NCBI RefSeq assembly: GCF_007993865.1 | Contig: NZ_VIUH01000015.1 | Span: forward strand, 61,229 to 125,228 | Source: Pseudomonas sp. SJZ079 | GTDB taxonomy: Bacteria > Pseudomonadota > Gammaproteobacteria > Pseudomonadales > Pseudomonadaceae | DNA: 64,000 bases | Reading direction: 5' to 3' | In this document: piece after piece, positions 16,565 to 24,987 of the stretch | Numbering within the stretch: position 1 is the first letter of the stretch | Layout: every line of letters starts with the position of its first letter | Made by a program: the position numbers and the translations under genes | The notes under the pieces: generated by a model | What the model was told of the DNA's origin: nothing | The model's input: only the letters and a program-made list of their open reading frames with translations | Databases searched by the model: none

Positions 16565-17869
16565 TCAGCCGCCCGCGCCCATCAGCTTGATCGCACCGCG
16601 GTGCCGTTGACCATGGATACGAATGCAATTGCGCCCGGCACTCTTGGCACCGTACAGCGCCTGGTCCGCGGCCTTGATCACCGCTTCCGGGCTGCGCTGC
16701 TCCGCCCCACGCTCGGCCACTCCCATGCTCAGCGTCACCGAGACCTGGGTAGCGGCCGCGCTGCCGCGGCGCTGGCGACCTTGCTTGTCGTCCTGTGGGC
16801 GGCTGAACGTGTCGCGCAATTGCAGGCGGTACTCTTCAACCGCCTGGCGCACCTGCTCCAGGTGTGGCAAGCATTCCTCGAGGGTTTTACCGGGAAACAC
16901 CAGGGTGAACTCCTCGCCGCCATAACGGTAGGCCTTGCCTCCGCCGCCAATCTTGCGCAGCTGACTGGCGACCAGACGCAGCACCTGGTCGCCAGTCTCA
17001 TGGCCGTGAGTATCATTGAAGCGCTTGAAGTGATCGACATCGGCCATGGCAATCACATAGCTGCGGCCCAATCGTTGCAGGCGCTCGTTCAGCGCACGCC
17101 GCCCCGGCAGCCCAGTCAGCTCGTCGCGAAAGGCCATTTGGTAGGCTTCATGGGCGACCGCCGCCGCCAGTATGAGCATCACCAGACTACTCATCACGTG
17201 CAGGCCGTGCGCCACGATGAAGGTGTTCGGCAGCATCCACAGTAGGCCGAGCAACCCTACCAACTGTGCGGCATGCAAGGGTCGAGGCGCGCGCAGGTAT
17301 TGCACCAGCAAGAGGAGAAAAGCCAGTACGAACAGTGGATAGGCCAGTTGCACCAGGCTCATCCACTCGCCATGTAGTGCCGGCCAGCGAATCACCGACA
17401 GCCACTGCAGCAGCGCCTCGGGGTAGCGCTGTTCGAGTGCCAGGGCGACGCCTCCGACTGCCAGCAAAACGGCGGCGCGGGCGATCAGGTCCTGAGCCAG
17501 ATGCGTGCGCTCCTGCCAAGCCGCGTACAGCCCATAGAGCAGCGGCAACAGCAAACTACTGAGGTGGAAAACCAAGGCGGCGTCAGGGCGCACCCGGCCT
17601 ACGGCGCGGTAGTGATCGAGCTGGATATCCAGGAGGAAGTAGAACAGGTACAGCACCAGCAGCAAGAACAACTCACGCTGACGACCGTAGACCAGACAGA
17701 AGGCGCCGCCGAGTAACAACAACAGCGTCGGCAAGACGTTGAACAGCGAAATGAAGAACTCATTCAGGCGCGGCAAGCTGACAGCGACCAGCCCTGCACC
17801 GAGCAACAGCAGCGAAGGCAGGAAGTGACTGAGGCGCACAGCAGCCAGGTGCGACAAAACAAACTCCAC
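16565..17869 (-). CDS. Membrane-bound diguanylate cyclase (GGDEF)
   Basis: A 434-residue protein with about seven to eight membrane helices (residues ~1-245, no recognised named sensor) followed by a GGDEF domain (residues ~250-425). The active-site loop is intact (YRYGGEEF near residue 314), and DELTGLPGRRALNE and ADVDHFKRFNDTHGHETGD are standard, so it should make c-di-GMP. No RxxD inhibitory site precedes GGEEF; those positions are glycine-rich. A basic insertion of about 25 residues (RLQLRDTFSRPQDDKQGRQR onward) lies between the GGEEF helix and the SMGVAE strand. The start is uncertain: GTG at 17869, or TTG at 17857 which has GGAG six bases ahead. It interrupts the acyl-CoA dehydrogenase series. 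Confidence 0.88.
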   Translation of the reverse strand: MEFVLSHLAAVRLSHFLPSLLLLGAGLVAVSLPRLNEFFISLFNVLPTLLLLLGGAFCLVYGRQRELFLLLVLYLFYFLLDIQLDHYRAVGRVRPDAALVFHLSSLLLPLLYGLYAAWQERTHLAQDLIARAAVLLAVGGVALALEQRYPEALLQWLSVIRWPALHGEWMSLVQLAYPLFVLAFLLLLVQYLRAPRPLHAAQLVGLLGLLWMLPNTFIVAHGLHVMSSLVMLILAAAVAHEAYQMAFRDELTGLPGRRALNERLQRLGRSYVIAMADVDHFKRFNDTHGHETGDQVLRLVASQLRKIGGGGKAYRYGGEEFTLVFPGKTLEECLPHLEQVRQAVEEYRLQLRDTFSRPQDDKQGRQRRGSAAATQVSVTLSMGVAERGAEQRSPEAVIKAADQALYGAKSAGRNCIRIHGQRHRGAIKLMGAGG

Positions 17870-17886
17870 GGGCAGGCCGAGACAAG

Positions 17887-17911
17887 ACGACGACTGGCAT
17901 TTTGCCAGTCG
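17887..17911. other. Perfect 11-bp hairpin in the leader of the diguanylate cyclase gene
   Basis: GACGACTGGCA, a three-base loop, and the exact complement. It sits 18 bases ahead of the GTG start (30 ahead of the TTG alternative) and has no T-run, so it looks like a leader hairpin rather than a terminator. Confidence 0.5.
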
Positions 17912-17986
17912 TCGACGCGTTACGCACGGAGCTTAGCGCGTAAATCGAAGTCGCGACGGTTCTGCTCCTCGCCACAACACAGCCAT

Positions 17987-18020
17987 AAAAAAAGCCGCGA
18001 TCCCAAAGGAGCGCGGCTTT
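17987..18020 (-). terminator. Rho-independent terminator of acyl-CoA dehydrogenase copy 3
   Basis: AAAGCCGCG/CGCGGCTTT stem; on the minus strand it is followed by a run of seven T, starting about 22 bases after the stop codon. Confidence 0.88.
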
Positions 18021-18042
18021 CGACCCGAAGTCGAACTAAGGC

Positions 18043-19848
18043 TTAGTAGCCCAGAGCGAAGTGCTCTTCGTCCATATCCATCAGGTTGCTGGCGCCGGAC
18101 AGCATGGTTTCAACATGGCTGCGGGTGCGCGGCAGAATACGTGCGAAGTAGAAACGCGCAGTCTGCAGCTTGGCCTTGTAGAAGGCTTCTTCGTTGGTGC
18201 CAGCGGCAAGCTTCTCGGCAGCCAGGCGTGCCATGTCGGCCCAGAAGTAGGCCAGGCAGGCGTAGCCGGAGTACATCAGGAAGTCCACGGAAGCGGCACC
18301 GACTTCTTCGCGATCTTTCATCGCGGCCATGCCGACCTTCATGGTGACTTCGCCCCACTCCTTGTTCAGCTTGGCCAACGGCTCGACGAATTCCTTGATG
18401 GCTTCGTTGCCTTCGTTGGTCTGGCAGAACTTGTGCACGATCTTGGTGAAGCCTTTGAGTGCTTCGCCTTGAGTCATGAGGATCTTGCGACCCAGCAGGT
18501 CAAGCGCCTGGATACCGGTAGTGCCTTCGTACAGCATGGAAATCCGGCTGTCGCGCACGTTCTGCTCCATGCCCCACTCGGCGATAAAGCCGTGACCACC
18601 ATAGATCTGCACGCCGTGGTTGGCGGCCTCGAAGCCCACTTCGGTCATGAATGCCTTGGCAATCGGGGTGATGAAGGCCAGCATCGCATCGGCGGCTTTC
18701 TTGTCTTCTTCGTTCTCGCTGTACTTGACGATGTCGACCTGCTTGGCAGCGAAGTACACCATCGCCCGGTTGCCTTCGGCGAACGCTTTCATGGTCAGCA
18801 GCATGCGCCGCACGTCTGGATGCACGATGATCGGGTCGGCGGCTTTTTCAGGCGCTTTCGGGCCGGTCAGCGAACGCATCTGCAGGCGCTCACGAGCGTA
18901 CTTCAGACCACCCTGGAAACCGATTTCGGCGTGAGCCAGGCCTTGCAGCGCTGTGCCCAGGCGAGCGGTATTCATAAAGGTGAACATGCAGTTCAGACCT
19001 TTGTTCGCCGGGCCGATCAGGTAACCGGTGGCGCTGTCGAAGTTCATCACGCAGGTGGCGTTACCGTGAATGCCCATCTTGTGCTCGATCGAGCCACAGG
19101 ACACACCGTTACGCTCGCCGGCATTGCCTTCGGCATCAGGCAGGAACTTCGGCACGATGAACAGGGAGATCCCCTTGGTGCCGGCCGGTGCATCGGGCAG
19201 GCGGGCCAGCACGATGTGGACGATGTTATCGGCCATGTCGTGTTCACCGGCGGAGATGAAGATCTTGGTACCGGAAACCTTGTAGGAACCGTCGGCTTGC
19301 GGCTCGGCCTTGGTGCGCAACATGCCCAGGTCGGTACCACAATGCGGCTCGGTCAGGCACATGGTACCGGTCCACTCGCCGGACACCAGCTTGGTCAGGT
19401 AGGCGTGCTTCTGCTCATCGGTACCGTGCTCGGCGAGGGTGTTCATCGCGCCGTGCGACAGGCCCGGGTACATGCCCCACGACCAGTTCGCCTCACCGAC
19501 CATCTCGCTCAGCACCAGGCCGAGGGACTCCGGCAGGCCTTGGCCACCGTGGTCGACGTCATGCGACAGGCTCGGCCAGCCACCTTCGACATACTGCTGG
19601 TAAGCGTCTTTGAAACCCGTCGGGGTTTTAACGCCGGACTCGCTCCAGGTGCACCCTTCGATGTCACCGGTGCGGTTCAGCGGGGCCAGTACCTGCTCAC
19701 AAAACTTGGCGCCTTCCTCGAGGATGGCGTTAACCATATCCGGGGTAGCGTCTTGGCAAGCCGGCAGGCTCTGATAATGCGCTTCGTAACCGAGCAGTTC
19801 GTCACGTACGAAACGAATATCACGCAAGGGGGCCTTGTAATCAGGCAT
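18043..19848 (-). CDS. Acyl-CoA dehydrogenase, long C-terminally extended type (copy 3)
   Basis: A 601-residue third member of the set. It begins [21 protein letters not shown] and carries [48 protein letters not shown] and [15 protein letters not shown] (catalytic Glu near residue 437). It is likely the first-transcribed gene of the series, with a strong terminator after it and a long AT-richer promoter region upstream (19849-20015, with repeated CAAACA/TGTTTG words). It oxidises acyl-CoA in the cytoplasm, passing electrons to electron-transfer flavoprotein. Substrate chain length cannot be read from the sequence. Confidence 0.92.
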   Translation of the reverse strand: MPDYKAPLRDIRFVRDELLGYEAHYQSLPACQDATPDMVNAILEEGAKFCEQVLAPLNRTGDIEGCTWSESGVKTPTGFKDAYQQYVEGGWPSLSHDVDHGGQGLPESLGLVLSEMVGEANWSWGMYPGLSHGAMNTLAEHGTDEQKHAYLTKLVSGEWTGTMCLTEPHCGTDLGMLRTKAEPQADGSYKVSGTKIFISAGEHDMADNIVHIVLARLPDAPAGTKGISLFIVPKFLPDAEGNAGERNGVSCGSIEHKMGIHGNATCVMNFDSATGYLIGPANKGLNCMFTFMNTARLGTALQGLAHAEIGFQGGLKYARERLQMRSLTGPKAPEKAADPIIVHPDVRRMLLTMKAFAEGNRAMVYFAAKQVDIVKYSENEEDKKAADAMLAFITPIAKAFMTEVGFEAANHGVQIYGGHGFIAEWGMEQNVRDSRISMLYEGTTGIQALDLLGRKILMTQGEALKGFTKIVHKFCQTNEGNEAIKEFVEPLAKLNKEWGEVTMKVGMAAMKDREEVGAASVDFLMYSGYACLAYFWADMARLAAEKLAAGTNEEAFYKAKLQTARFYFARILPRTRSHVETMLSGASNLMDMDEEHFALGY

Positions 19849-20015
19849 AGCGAGTAACCTCTGCGGTGGGTTCCTAGTATTCAGGTGACCGGGCTAGCGG
19901 CCGTGTTCGGGATTGCTCCCAACTGTTTGATTACCTCTCGGCAAGCAAACAATCAAACATGTGTTTGAAACATACGTTTAGAACCAGTCCTTGTCAAGCA
20001 CCTGCATTTCTCTCA

Positions 20016-20747
20016 CTACGCGACGAAATCGATCAACCGCCCCGATATCGCGGACTCAGCAAAGCCTCGGTAAATAGCCAGAGGCTGGGTTTGCCGCGTC
20101 GGTTCCTGTAGGCCGCTCGGCTGCTCCTGGGGTGCCTGATCTGCCGGTTCTGCGCGCGTCTTCTCCGTGGCTGCGTCACGCTGCAACTCGGCTAACTCGA
20201 CACGCGCCTGCGCCATCTGCGCCTGAGCTTGCGCCGCTACGCTGCGATCCTGAGAGGAGGGTTCGGCCGGCGCCAATGCCGCCCGTACGACCACCTCCAT
20301 CTTGCTCAAGGTGGCTTGTGGATCGTTCGACACCGCAGCGGTATCGATGCTGACCTCACCACCTACGGCATAGCGCTGACCATCCGGGCCACGGCTATAG
20401 GTGTAGCTGGGCGCCCCGGCATAGCTGCCACCCACAGCGGCATGCGCCTGTTCATGAGCGCGTACCTCCCGATCACGGCTAACCATTTCGGCGATTTCCA
20501 GTTGCTCGCCGCGCTGTTGCGCGGGGCTGCTATCGGGCTTGCGGGAAGGCTGGCCGGGGGCTTTATCCGCCTCTTCACGAGCAGAGGGCGATTGCGGCCC
20601 CTCCAGTGAGGGTGCCGGAGTTGCCGGTGCCTGGGCGGCGCGGGTCAAGTCCTGCGAGACGTCGGGCGAGACATTGGCGGACAGTGGTTGCGCCGGCCGT
20701 GTCACCCCTGCGAGTAGAGGATATGAGGACGTGCCGACAATCTGCAT
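20016..20747 (-). CDS. SprA-related putative metalloprotease (CJM1_0395-type)
   Basis: A 243-residue protein. Residues 1-90 are low-complexity and rich in Pro, Ala, Ser and Gln. A compact conserved block follows: REVRAHEQAHAAVGGSYAG (HEQAH at 98-102), then SYTYSRGPDGQRYAVGGEVS. HExxH-like HEQAH is the motif that earns the family its putative metalloprotease label, although the second position of classic HExxH is kept and catalytic activity is unproven. The C-terminus is again Ala/Gln/Glu-rich and coiled. No signal peptide is visible. The ATG at 20747 (MQIVGTSSYP) has AGGGAGG ahead of it; the longer frame to 20825 runs into an intergenic repeat and is rejected. Confidence 0.78.
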   Translation of the reverse strand: MQIVGTSSYPLLAGVTRPAQPLSANVSPDVSQDLTRAAQAPATPAPSLEGPQSPSAREEADKAPGQPSRKPDSSPAQQRGEQLEIAEMVSRDREVRAHEQAHAAVGGSYAGAPSYTYSRGPDGQRYAVGGEVSIDTAAVSNDPQATLSKMEVVVRAALAPAEPSSQDRSVAAQAQAQMAQARVELAELQRDAATEKTRAEPADQAPQEQPSGLQEPTRQTQPLAIYRGFAESAISGRLIDFVA

Positions 20748-20775
20748 AGAGTCCCTCCTTACCCAAGGAGCGTAA

Positions 20776-20831
20776 GAGCCTGTCGGGCTTAACTCAGCCC
20801 TACTGCGGACGCTCAAGTCCGGCAAGCTCCC
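20776..20831. repeat. Short form of the GCCTGTCGGACTT intergenic repeat
   Basis: GAGCCTGTCGGGCTTAACTC and, about 15 bases on, the inverted partner ending AAGTCCGGCAAGCTCC. The left arm matches the left arm of the longer element at 29321-29481, including CCCTACTGCGG. Confidence 0.6.
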
Positions 20832-20986
20832 AAGTCGCTTCCGAGACCAAGGAAAATGCGATCAGCCGCTGGCAACTACACAATAGGGTTGATGCGCTAC
20901 GCCCCGCACTCACCAGGATCAGCTAGGTACTCCGCCAGAAACGGGGATAACCCTAAGCATCAGCTGCTACCGGCTCAACCGCCCCG

Positions 20987-21286
20987 TTAAGCCGTGGTGT
21001 CGATCAAGGTCCCGAGCACTTCGTCTGCGGTTTTGACCACCCTCGCGCCGGCCTGTGCTTCGTGCTGGCCGACGCGTAGCGCCACCAGGCTTTCCGTCAG
21101 GTCCGGGCGATTCTCGGCGGGCGCTTCGGCGGAGGGATTGACCTGACTCTGTCGCGCGGGCTGTGCCGTCTGTGGCGGCGCAGTGAAGGCATTAGTGGCG
21201 ATATCGCTGGCAGCCTGCTCGACGCGTCGCTGACCGGACTGAATGGTGCTGACACCCGAGCTGAAGGCGTTACCGGTGATTTCCAT
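20987..21286 (-). CDS. Small flagellar rod-like protein
   Basis: A 99-residue protein with a split resemblance to flagellar axial proteins. The N-terminus (ITGNAFSSGVSTIQSGQRRVEQAASDIATN) looks like the rod/hook N-terminal helix. The C-terminus (ESLVALRVGQHEAQAGARVVKTADEVLGTLIDTTA) looks like the rod C-terminal helix. A short Pro/Gln-rich linker replaces the large middle domain. The two ends form coiled coils in real rod proteins, so this may be a minimal or decoy axial protein. No other flagellar gene is nearby. The ATG at 21286 has GGAG seven bases upstream. The resemblance is by eye only. Confidence 0.65.
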   Translation of the reverse strand: MEITGNAFSSGVSTIQSGQRRVEQAASDIATNAFTAPPQTAQPARQSQVNPSAEAPAENRPDLTESLVALRVGQHEAQAGARVVKTADEVLGTLIDTTA

Positions 21287-21381
21287 GCACAAACTCCGCA
21301 GTGGAAGGACAGTATTGCCTTGTATTGAAGCAGAAAACGCGCAGAACCCGTACGGGAAAAAGGCTATGGCAAAAGGCCTGC

Positions 21382-22071
21382 TTATAGCCCGAGTGCCAAC
21401 AGACTCAGGTCGAGATACCCCGCCACGGCCGCCGGGGTGGCTATTTCCAGGCGCGGCACCTGCCCCAGACAGGGTGCTGGCAAGCGTTCGGCGAGGGTGG
21501 CGAGGTTCTCCTCCAGGCGCGAGGTCTGCGGGTCGATCACATTGGCTACCCAGCCCGCCAGCTCCAGACCATCGCGGGCAATCGCCTCGGCGCTTAGCAC
21601 GGCTTGGTTGATGCAGCCCAGGCGCACGCCGACCACCAGAATCACCGGTAAACCCAGGCTGATCACCAGGTCGGACAAGTTCGCCTGGCCGGCCAAAGGT
21701 ACGCGCCAGCCCCCCGCACCTTCGACCAGGGTGAGGTCGGCGCCTTTGTCCAGAATGTGCCGCACCGGCTCACGTAAAGCCGCTACATCCAGCAGTACCC
21801 CGGCTTCACGCGCCGCCAGATGCGGAGCGATGGCCGGCGCGAACGCCAGCGGATTGACCTCGGCATAGTCCAACGCCAGGGTGCACTCGCCGAGCAGGGC
21901 CAAGGCGTCGTCGTTGCGCAAGCCGTCAGGGGTCTGCAGACAACCGGAGGCCACCGGTTTAGACGCGGCGGTGGACAGGCCGGCCATTCGCGCCGCATGC
22001 AGTAGGCCCGCGGCGATGGTGGTCTTGCCGATTTCAGTGTCGGTGCCGGTGACGAAGTAGGCCTGGGCCAT
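21382..22071 (-). CDS. bioD: Dethiobiotin synthetase
   Basis: A 229-residue ATP-dependent enzyme that closes the ureido ring of dethiobiotin from diaminopelargonate, CO2 and ATP, the step before BioB. It has the P-loop GTDTEIGKTT (residues 9-18), SKPVASGC, VEGAGGWRVPL and the VVGVRLGCINQA segment. The ATG at 22071 follows GAGGGAGG. The stop of a 35-codon leader ORF lies one base ahead (TGA-T-ATG), so translation may be coupled. It is the last gene of the bio operon here. In P. aeruginosa I recall bioD starting with MTAA and following bioC directly; here the leader ORF occupies that position. Confidence 0.93.
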   Translation of the reverse strand: MAQAYFVTGTDTEIGKTTIAAGLLHAARMAGLSTAASKPVASGCLQTPDGLRNDDALALLGECTLALDYAEVNPLAFAPAIAPHLAAREAGVLLDVAALREPVRHILDKGADLTLVEGAGGWRVPLAGQANLSDLVISLGLPVILVVGVRLGCINQAVLSAEAIARDGLELAGWVANVIDPQTSRLEENLATLAERLPAPCLGQVPRLEIATPAAVAGYLDLSLLALGL

Positions 22072-22072
22072 A

Positions 22073-22180
22073 TCAAACCTCCCTCGCACTGGGGTTGTCT
22101 ATCGACCGCGTTGCGGGTCTTGCCGACTCGCTGACGAAAACGGGAGTATCGGTGCCGATGACGAAAGACGCGGCAGTCAT
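22073..22180 (-). CDS. 35-codon leader ORF, probably a decayed first copy of the bioD start
   Basis: Its ATG overlaps the bioC stop as ATGA, and its TGA lies one base before the bioD ATG. The first 12 codons read [12 protein letters not shown], against MAQAYFVTGTDT in bioD, with closely matching nucleotides (TTCGTC, then GGCACCGA, then ACT). After that it diverges, but a GTCGGCAAGACC stretch, which in another frame reads VGKT as in a P-loop, follows about 20 bases later. This is what a duplicated and then frameshifted bioD 5' end would look like. It may now serve only to carry ribosomes from bioC to bioD. No protein function is claimed. Confidence 0.45.
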   Translation of the reverse strand: MTAASFVIGTDTPVFVSESARPATRSIDNPSAREV

Positions 22181-22992
22181 GCCCGAGGCTCCTTGCGCAA
22201 CACGCCATAGACCACCTGATAGGTCGCCGGCAGGCCCTGTGGTTGACGGCAGCGCTCGTAGGCTTCGAGCAGGGCGCGCATCCGCGCACGCCCGGTCAAG
22301 CCGCCGGGGCGGCCGGGATTGAGGTTATGTGCACCGAGGGCCTTGAGTTCGTGGGTGAGGCTGCGCAGATCGGGGAAGTGCATGACCTCCACCTGGGTAT
22401 CCAGACTGAGGAGCTGCAGGGCACTGGCGGCGCAGTGGCCCTGGTAGTCGGCGAAACGGCGGAAGCGGTTGACGTGGACGAAGCCATCCACCGCCTGCCA
22501 GCTGTCGCGCAGCTCCTGCAGGGTGCCGACGCACAGGCTGCTGAACGCCAGCACGCCACCCGGACGCAGCACCCGATGCGCCTCGCTCAGCACTGCCTGG
22601 AAATCCGCGCACCATTGCAGCGCCAAGCTGGAAAACAGCAGATCGCAGGACGCACCCTGCAACGGCAGACGCTCGGCATCGCCGGCAATGAACTGCTGCG
22701 CCCCGCCCAGTGGTCGCGCGTGGCGTAGCATGCCCTCGGCAATGTCCAGGGCCAGACCCTCGGCGGCACTGAAACGCTCGGCCAAGGCCCGACTGAAATG
22801 CCCGGTGCCACAACCCAGATCGAGCCAGCGTTGCGGGCTGAACGGTGCCGGCACGCGTGTCAGCAACTCGCTGCCGACCTTGCGCTGCAGCGCCGCGACG
22901 CTGTCGTAACTGTCCGCGGCACGGGAAAACGAGGCGGCGACCTGACGTTTGTCCGGCAGCCCGTCCAGCGGGTTCTGCAGCAACTCAGTCAT
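22177..22992 (-). CDS. bioC: Malonyl-ACP O-methyltransferase
   Basis: A 271-residue SAM-dependent methyltransferase that caps malonyl-ACP as a methyl ester so that fatty-acid synthesis can elongate it to pimeloyl-ACP methyl ester. Motif I ([11 protein letters not shown], residues 57-67) binds [12 protein letters not shown] and SSLALQWC are the later SAM-fold motifs typical of BioC. The ATG at 22992 overlaps the bioH stop by 8 bases, which fixes the start and implies coupled translation. The longer frame starting at 23037 lies inside bioH. It is followed by the bioD leader ORF through an ATGA overlap. Confidence 0.93.
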   Translation of the reverse strand: MTELLQNPLDGLPDKRQVAASFSRAADSYDSVAALQRKVGSELLTRVPAPFSPQRWLDLGCGTGHFSRALAERFSAAEGLALDIAEGMLRHARPLGGAQQFIAGDAERLPLQGASCDLLFSSLALQWCADFQAVLSEAHRVLRPGGVLAFSSLCVGTLQELRDSWQAVDGFVHVNRFRRFADYQGHCAASALQLLSLDTQVEVMHFPDLRSLTHELKALGAHNLNPGRPGGLTGRARMRALLEAYERCRQPQGLPATYQVVYGVLRKEPRA

Positions 22993-23716
22993 CGCTGGCC
23001 TCATGCAGGAACGCCTGGATCGCCGCCGCCACCTCATGCGGTCGCTCCAACACGAAGGCGTGACTGGCGGTGTCGATCAGGCCGATTTCGACATCCGGCA
23101 ACAGTGCCAACAACGCAGCCGCCGCGCCTGCGGGAACCAAGCCATCGAGACCGGCGAACAGATGCAGTTGCGGACCGGCGAAGCTCTGCAGCGCCGCGCG
23201 GGTATCCAGCGCGGCGAGTAGATCCAGGCCCGCCAGCAGGCTGTCGGGCGCTACTTGGGGCGCCGCGCCCAGCAGCAAACGCGAGAGGCCACGGGGGTCG
23301 GCCGCGCCCTGACTGCAGAGCAAAGCGAAACGCTTCAAGGTGACCGCCGCATCCGTCGCGCAGCCCTGGCGGAAGGCGGCGAAGGTCTCCGCTGGCATCG
23401 CACTGGGCCATGCCGAGCCGGCGACGAAACGCGGATTGCTGGCCAGGGTCAGCAGGCCGGGGCAACGCTCGCCACGCCGGCCAGCCAGCTCGGCGGCGAG
23501 CATGCCGCCAAGTGACCAGCCCCCCAGCCAGGCATCTGGCGGCAAGCTGTCGTCCAGCTCGTCGAGCCACTCGGCGGGGTCGCTGCTGCTCAGCGTCGGC
23601 AAGGGTTCGACCTGCACCCGCAGGCGTTCATCCAATCCGCGCAAGGCCTCGGCCAAGGGCTCCAGCGGCGCCGTGCCCAGGCCCCAGCCCGGCAGCAGAA
23701 TCAATCGATCACGCAT
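22985..23716 (-). CDS. bioH: Pimeloyl-ACP methyl ester carboxylesterase
   Basis: A 243-residue alpha/beta hydrolase that removes the methyl group BioC added, releasing pimeloyl-ACP. The nucleophile lies in GGWSLGGM (Ser near residue 68), the acid in [10 protein letters not shown], and the histidine in [12 protein letters not shown]. The N-terminus [13 protein letters not shown] carries the oxyanion region. The ATG at 23716 overlaps the bioF stop by 8 bases, and its own stop overlaps bioC by 8 bases. Such regular overlaps show one tightly coupled translation unit, bioF-bioH-bioC. Confidence 0.92.
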   Translation of the reverse strand: MRDRLILLPGWGLGTAPLEPLAEALRGLDERLRVQVEPLPTLSSSDPAEWLDELDDSLPPDAWLGGWSLGGMLAAELAGRRGERCPGLLTLASNPRFVAGSAWPSAMPAETFAAFRQGCATDAAVTLKRFALLCSQGAADPRGLSRLLLGAAPQVAPDSLLAGLDLLAALDTRAALQSFAGPQLHLFAGLDGLVPAGAAAALLALLPDVEIGLIDTASHAFVLERPHEVAAAIQAFLHEASDD

Positions 23717-24896
23717 TGCCTTTGTCCTCCTCAACCGTGGCCAGTTGCGGCCAGCACTCGGCCAGCGCCTCCAGCAACAACTCTAGCTGGGCGACGCTGT
23801 GGGCGGCCGACAGGGTGACGCGCAGACGCGCACTGCCCGCCGGCACGGTTGGTGGGCGAATCGCGGTGACCAACAGGCCGCGCTCGCGCAGCATCTGCGA
23901 TAGGCGCAACGCGCGGTCGCTGTCCCCGACCATGATCGGCTGGATCGGTGTCGGGCTGTCCACCAGGCTCAGGCCAATCGCTTCGGCGCCAGCGCGAAAG
24001 CGCTGAATCAGCGTCGCCAAATGCTCGCGGCGCCAGTGCTCAGTGCGCAGCAACTCCAGGCTTTTCAGCGTCGCACAGGCCAGCGCTGGCGGCTGACTGG
24101 TGGTGTAGATATAGGGGCGGGCGAACTGCACCAGGGTGTCGATCAGCTCATCGCTACCCGCGACGAAAGCCCCGGCAGTGCCGAACGCCTTGCCCAGGGT
24201 GCCGACCAGCACCTGTACATCGTCCTGGCCCAGGCCGAAGTGCTCGACGATACCGCCACCGCTGGCGCCCAACGGGCCGAAGCCGTGGGCATCGTCGACC
24301 ATGACCCAGGCATCGCGCTGCTTCGCTGCGGCGCACAACGCCGGCAGGTCGGCCAGGTCGCCGTCCATGCTGAACACGCCGTCGGTCACCACCAGGGTGT
24401 TGCCGTTGGCTTTAGCCAGACGGCCGGCGAGACTGTGCGCATCGTTATGCAAGTAACGCGAGAAGCGCGCGCCGCTGAGCAGGCCGGCATCCAGCAGCGA
24501 GGCGTGATTGAGCCGGTCTTCCAGCACAGTATCGCCCTGACCGAGCAGCGCGGTGACGGCGCCCAGGTTAGCCATGTAGCCGGTGGAGAACAGCAGCGCA
24601 CGTGGCCGCCCGGTGAAAGCCGCAAGCGCTTCTTCCAGTTCATGGTGCGGGGTGCTGTGGCCGATCACCAGATGTGAGGCGCCGCCGCCGACGCCCCAGC
24701 GTTGCGCGCCGGCACGCCAGGCCTCGATCACCTGCGGATGATTGGCCAGGCCGAGGTAATCGTTGGAGCAGAAGGCCAGCAACTCACGGCCGTCGACCCT
24801 GACCAGCGGCCCCTGTGGGCTGTCCAGCAGCGGGCGTTGGCGGTACAGGTGCGCGGCGCGGCGCTCGGCGAGACGGGTGGCGAGATCGAAAGACAT
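23709..24896 (-). CDS. bioF: 8-amino-7-oxononanoate synthase
   Basis: A 395-residue PLP enzyme that condenses pimeloyl-ACP with alanine, the first step of the biotin rings. Typical features are [15 protein letters not shown] (substrate binding), [24 protein letters not shown] with the PLP-contacting Asp and His, and [12 protein letters not shown], whose Lys (near residue 235) holds PLP. Length is standard. It follows bioB after a 90-base gap that contains a REP pair, which may reduce or separate its expression from bioB. Confidence 0.95.
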   Translation of the reverse strand: MSFDLATRLAERRAAHLYRQRPLLDSPQGPLVRVDGRELLAFCSNDYLGLANHPQVIEAWRAGAQRWGVGGGASHLVIGHSTPHHELEEALAAFTGRPRALLFSTGYMANLGAVTALLGQGDTVLEDRLNHASLLDAGLLSGARFSRYLHNDAHSLAGRLAKANGNTLVVTDGVFSMDGDLADLPALCAAAKQRDAWVMVDDAHGFGPLGASGGGIVEHFGLGQDDVQVLVGTLGKAFGTAGAFVAGSDELIDTLVQFARPYIYTTSQPPALACATLKSLELLRTEHWRREHLATLIQRFRAGAEAIGLSLVDSPTPIQPIMVGDSDRALRLSQMLRERGLLVTAIRPPTVPAGSARLRVTLSAAHSVAQLELLLEALAECWPQLATVEEDKGNA

Positions 24897-24913
24897 GACG
24901 GCTCAGCATGATT

Positions 24914-24975
24914 CGTAGGAACCAGCTTGCTGGCGATTTCCGCTAACCGGAATCGCCAGCAAGCTGGCTCCTACA
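24914..24975. repeat. REP pair, GTAGGAGC family, between bioB and bioF
   Basis: CGTAGGAACCAGCTTGCTGG and its inverted copy ending CCAGCAAGCTGGCTCCTAC, separated by a short AT-poor loop. Both arms share the CCAGC/GCTGG stem of the right-hand arm at 7216-7238. Confidence 0.85.
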
Positions 24976-24987
24976 GGTTCGAGAAGG

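Noticed and set aside
12702..19848. Three similar acyl-CoA dehydrogenases as an assembly duplication
   Set aside because: The copies differ throughout and have different flanks, so they are old paralogues.
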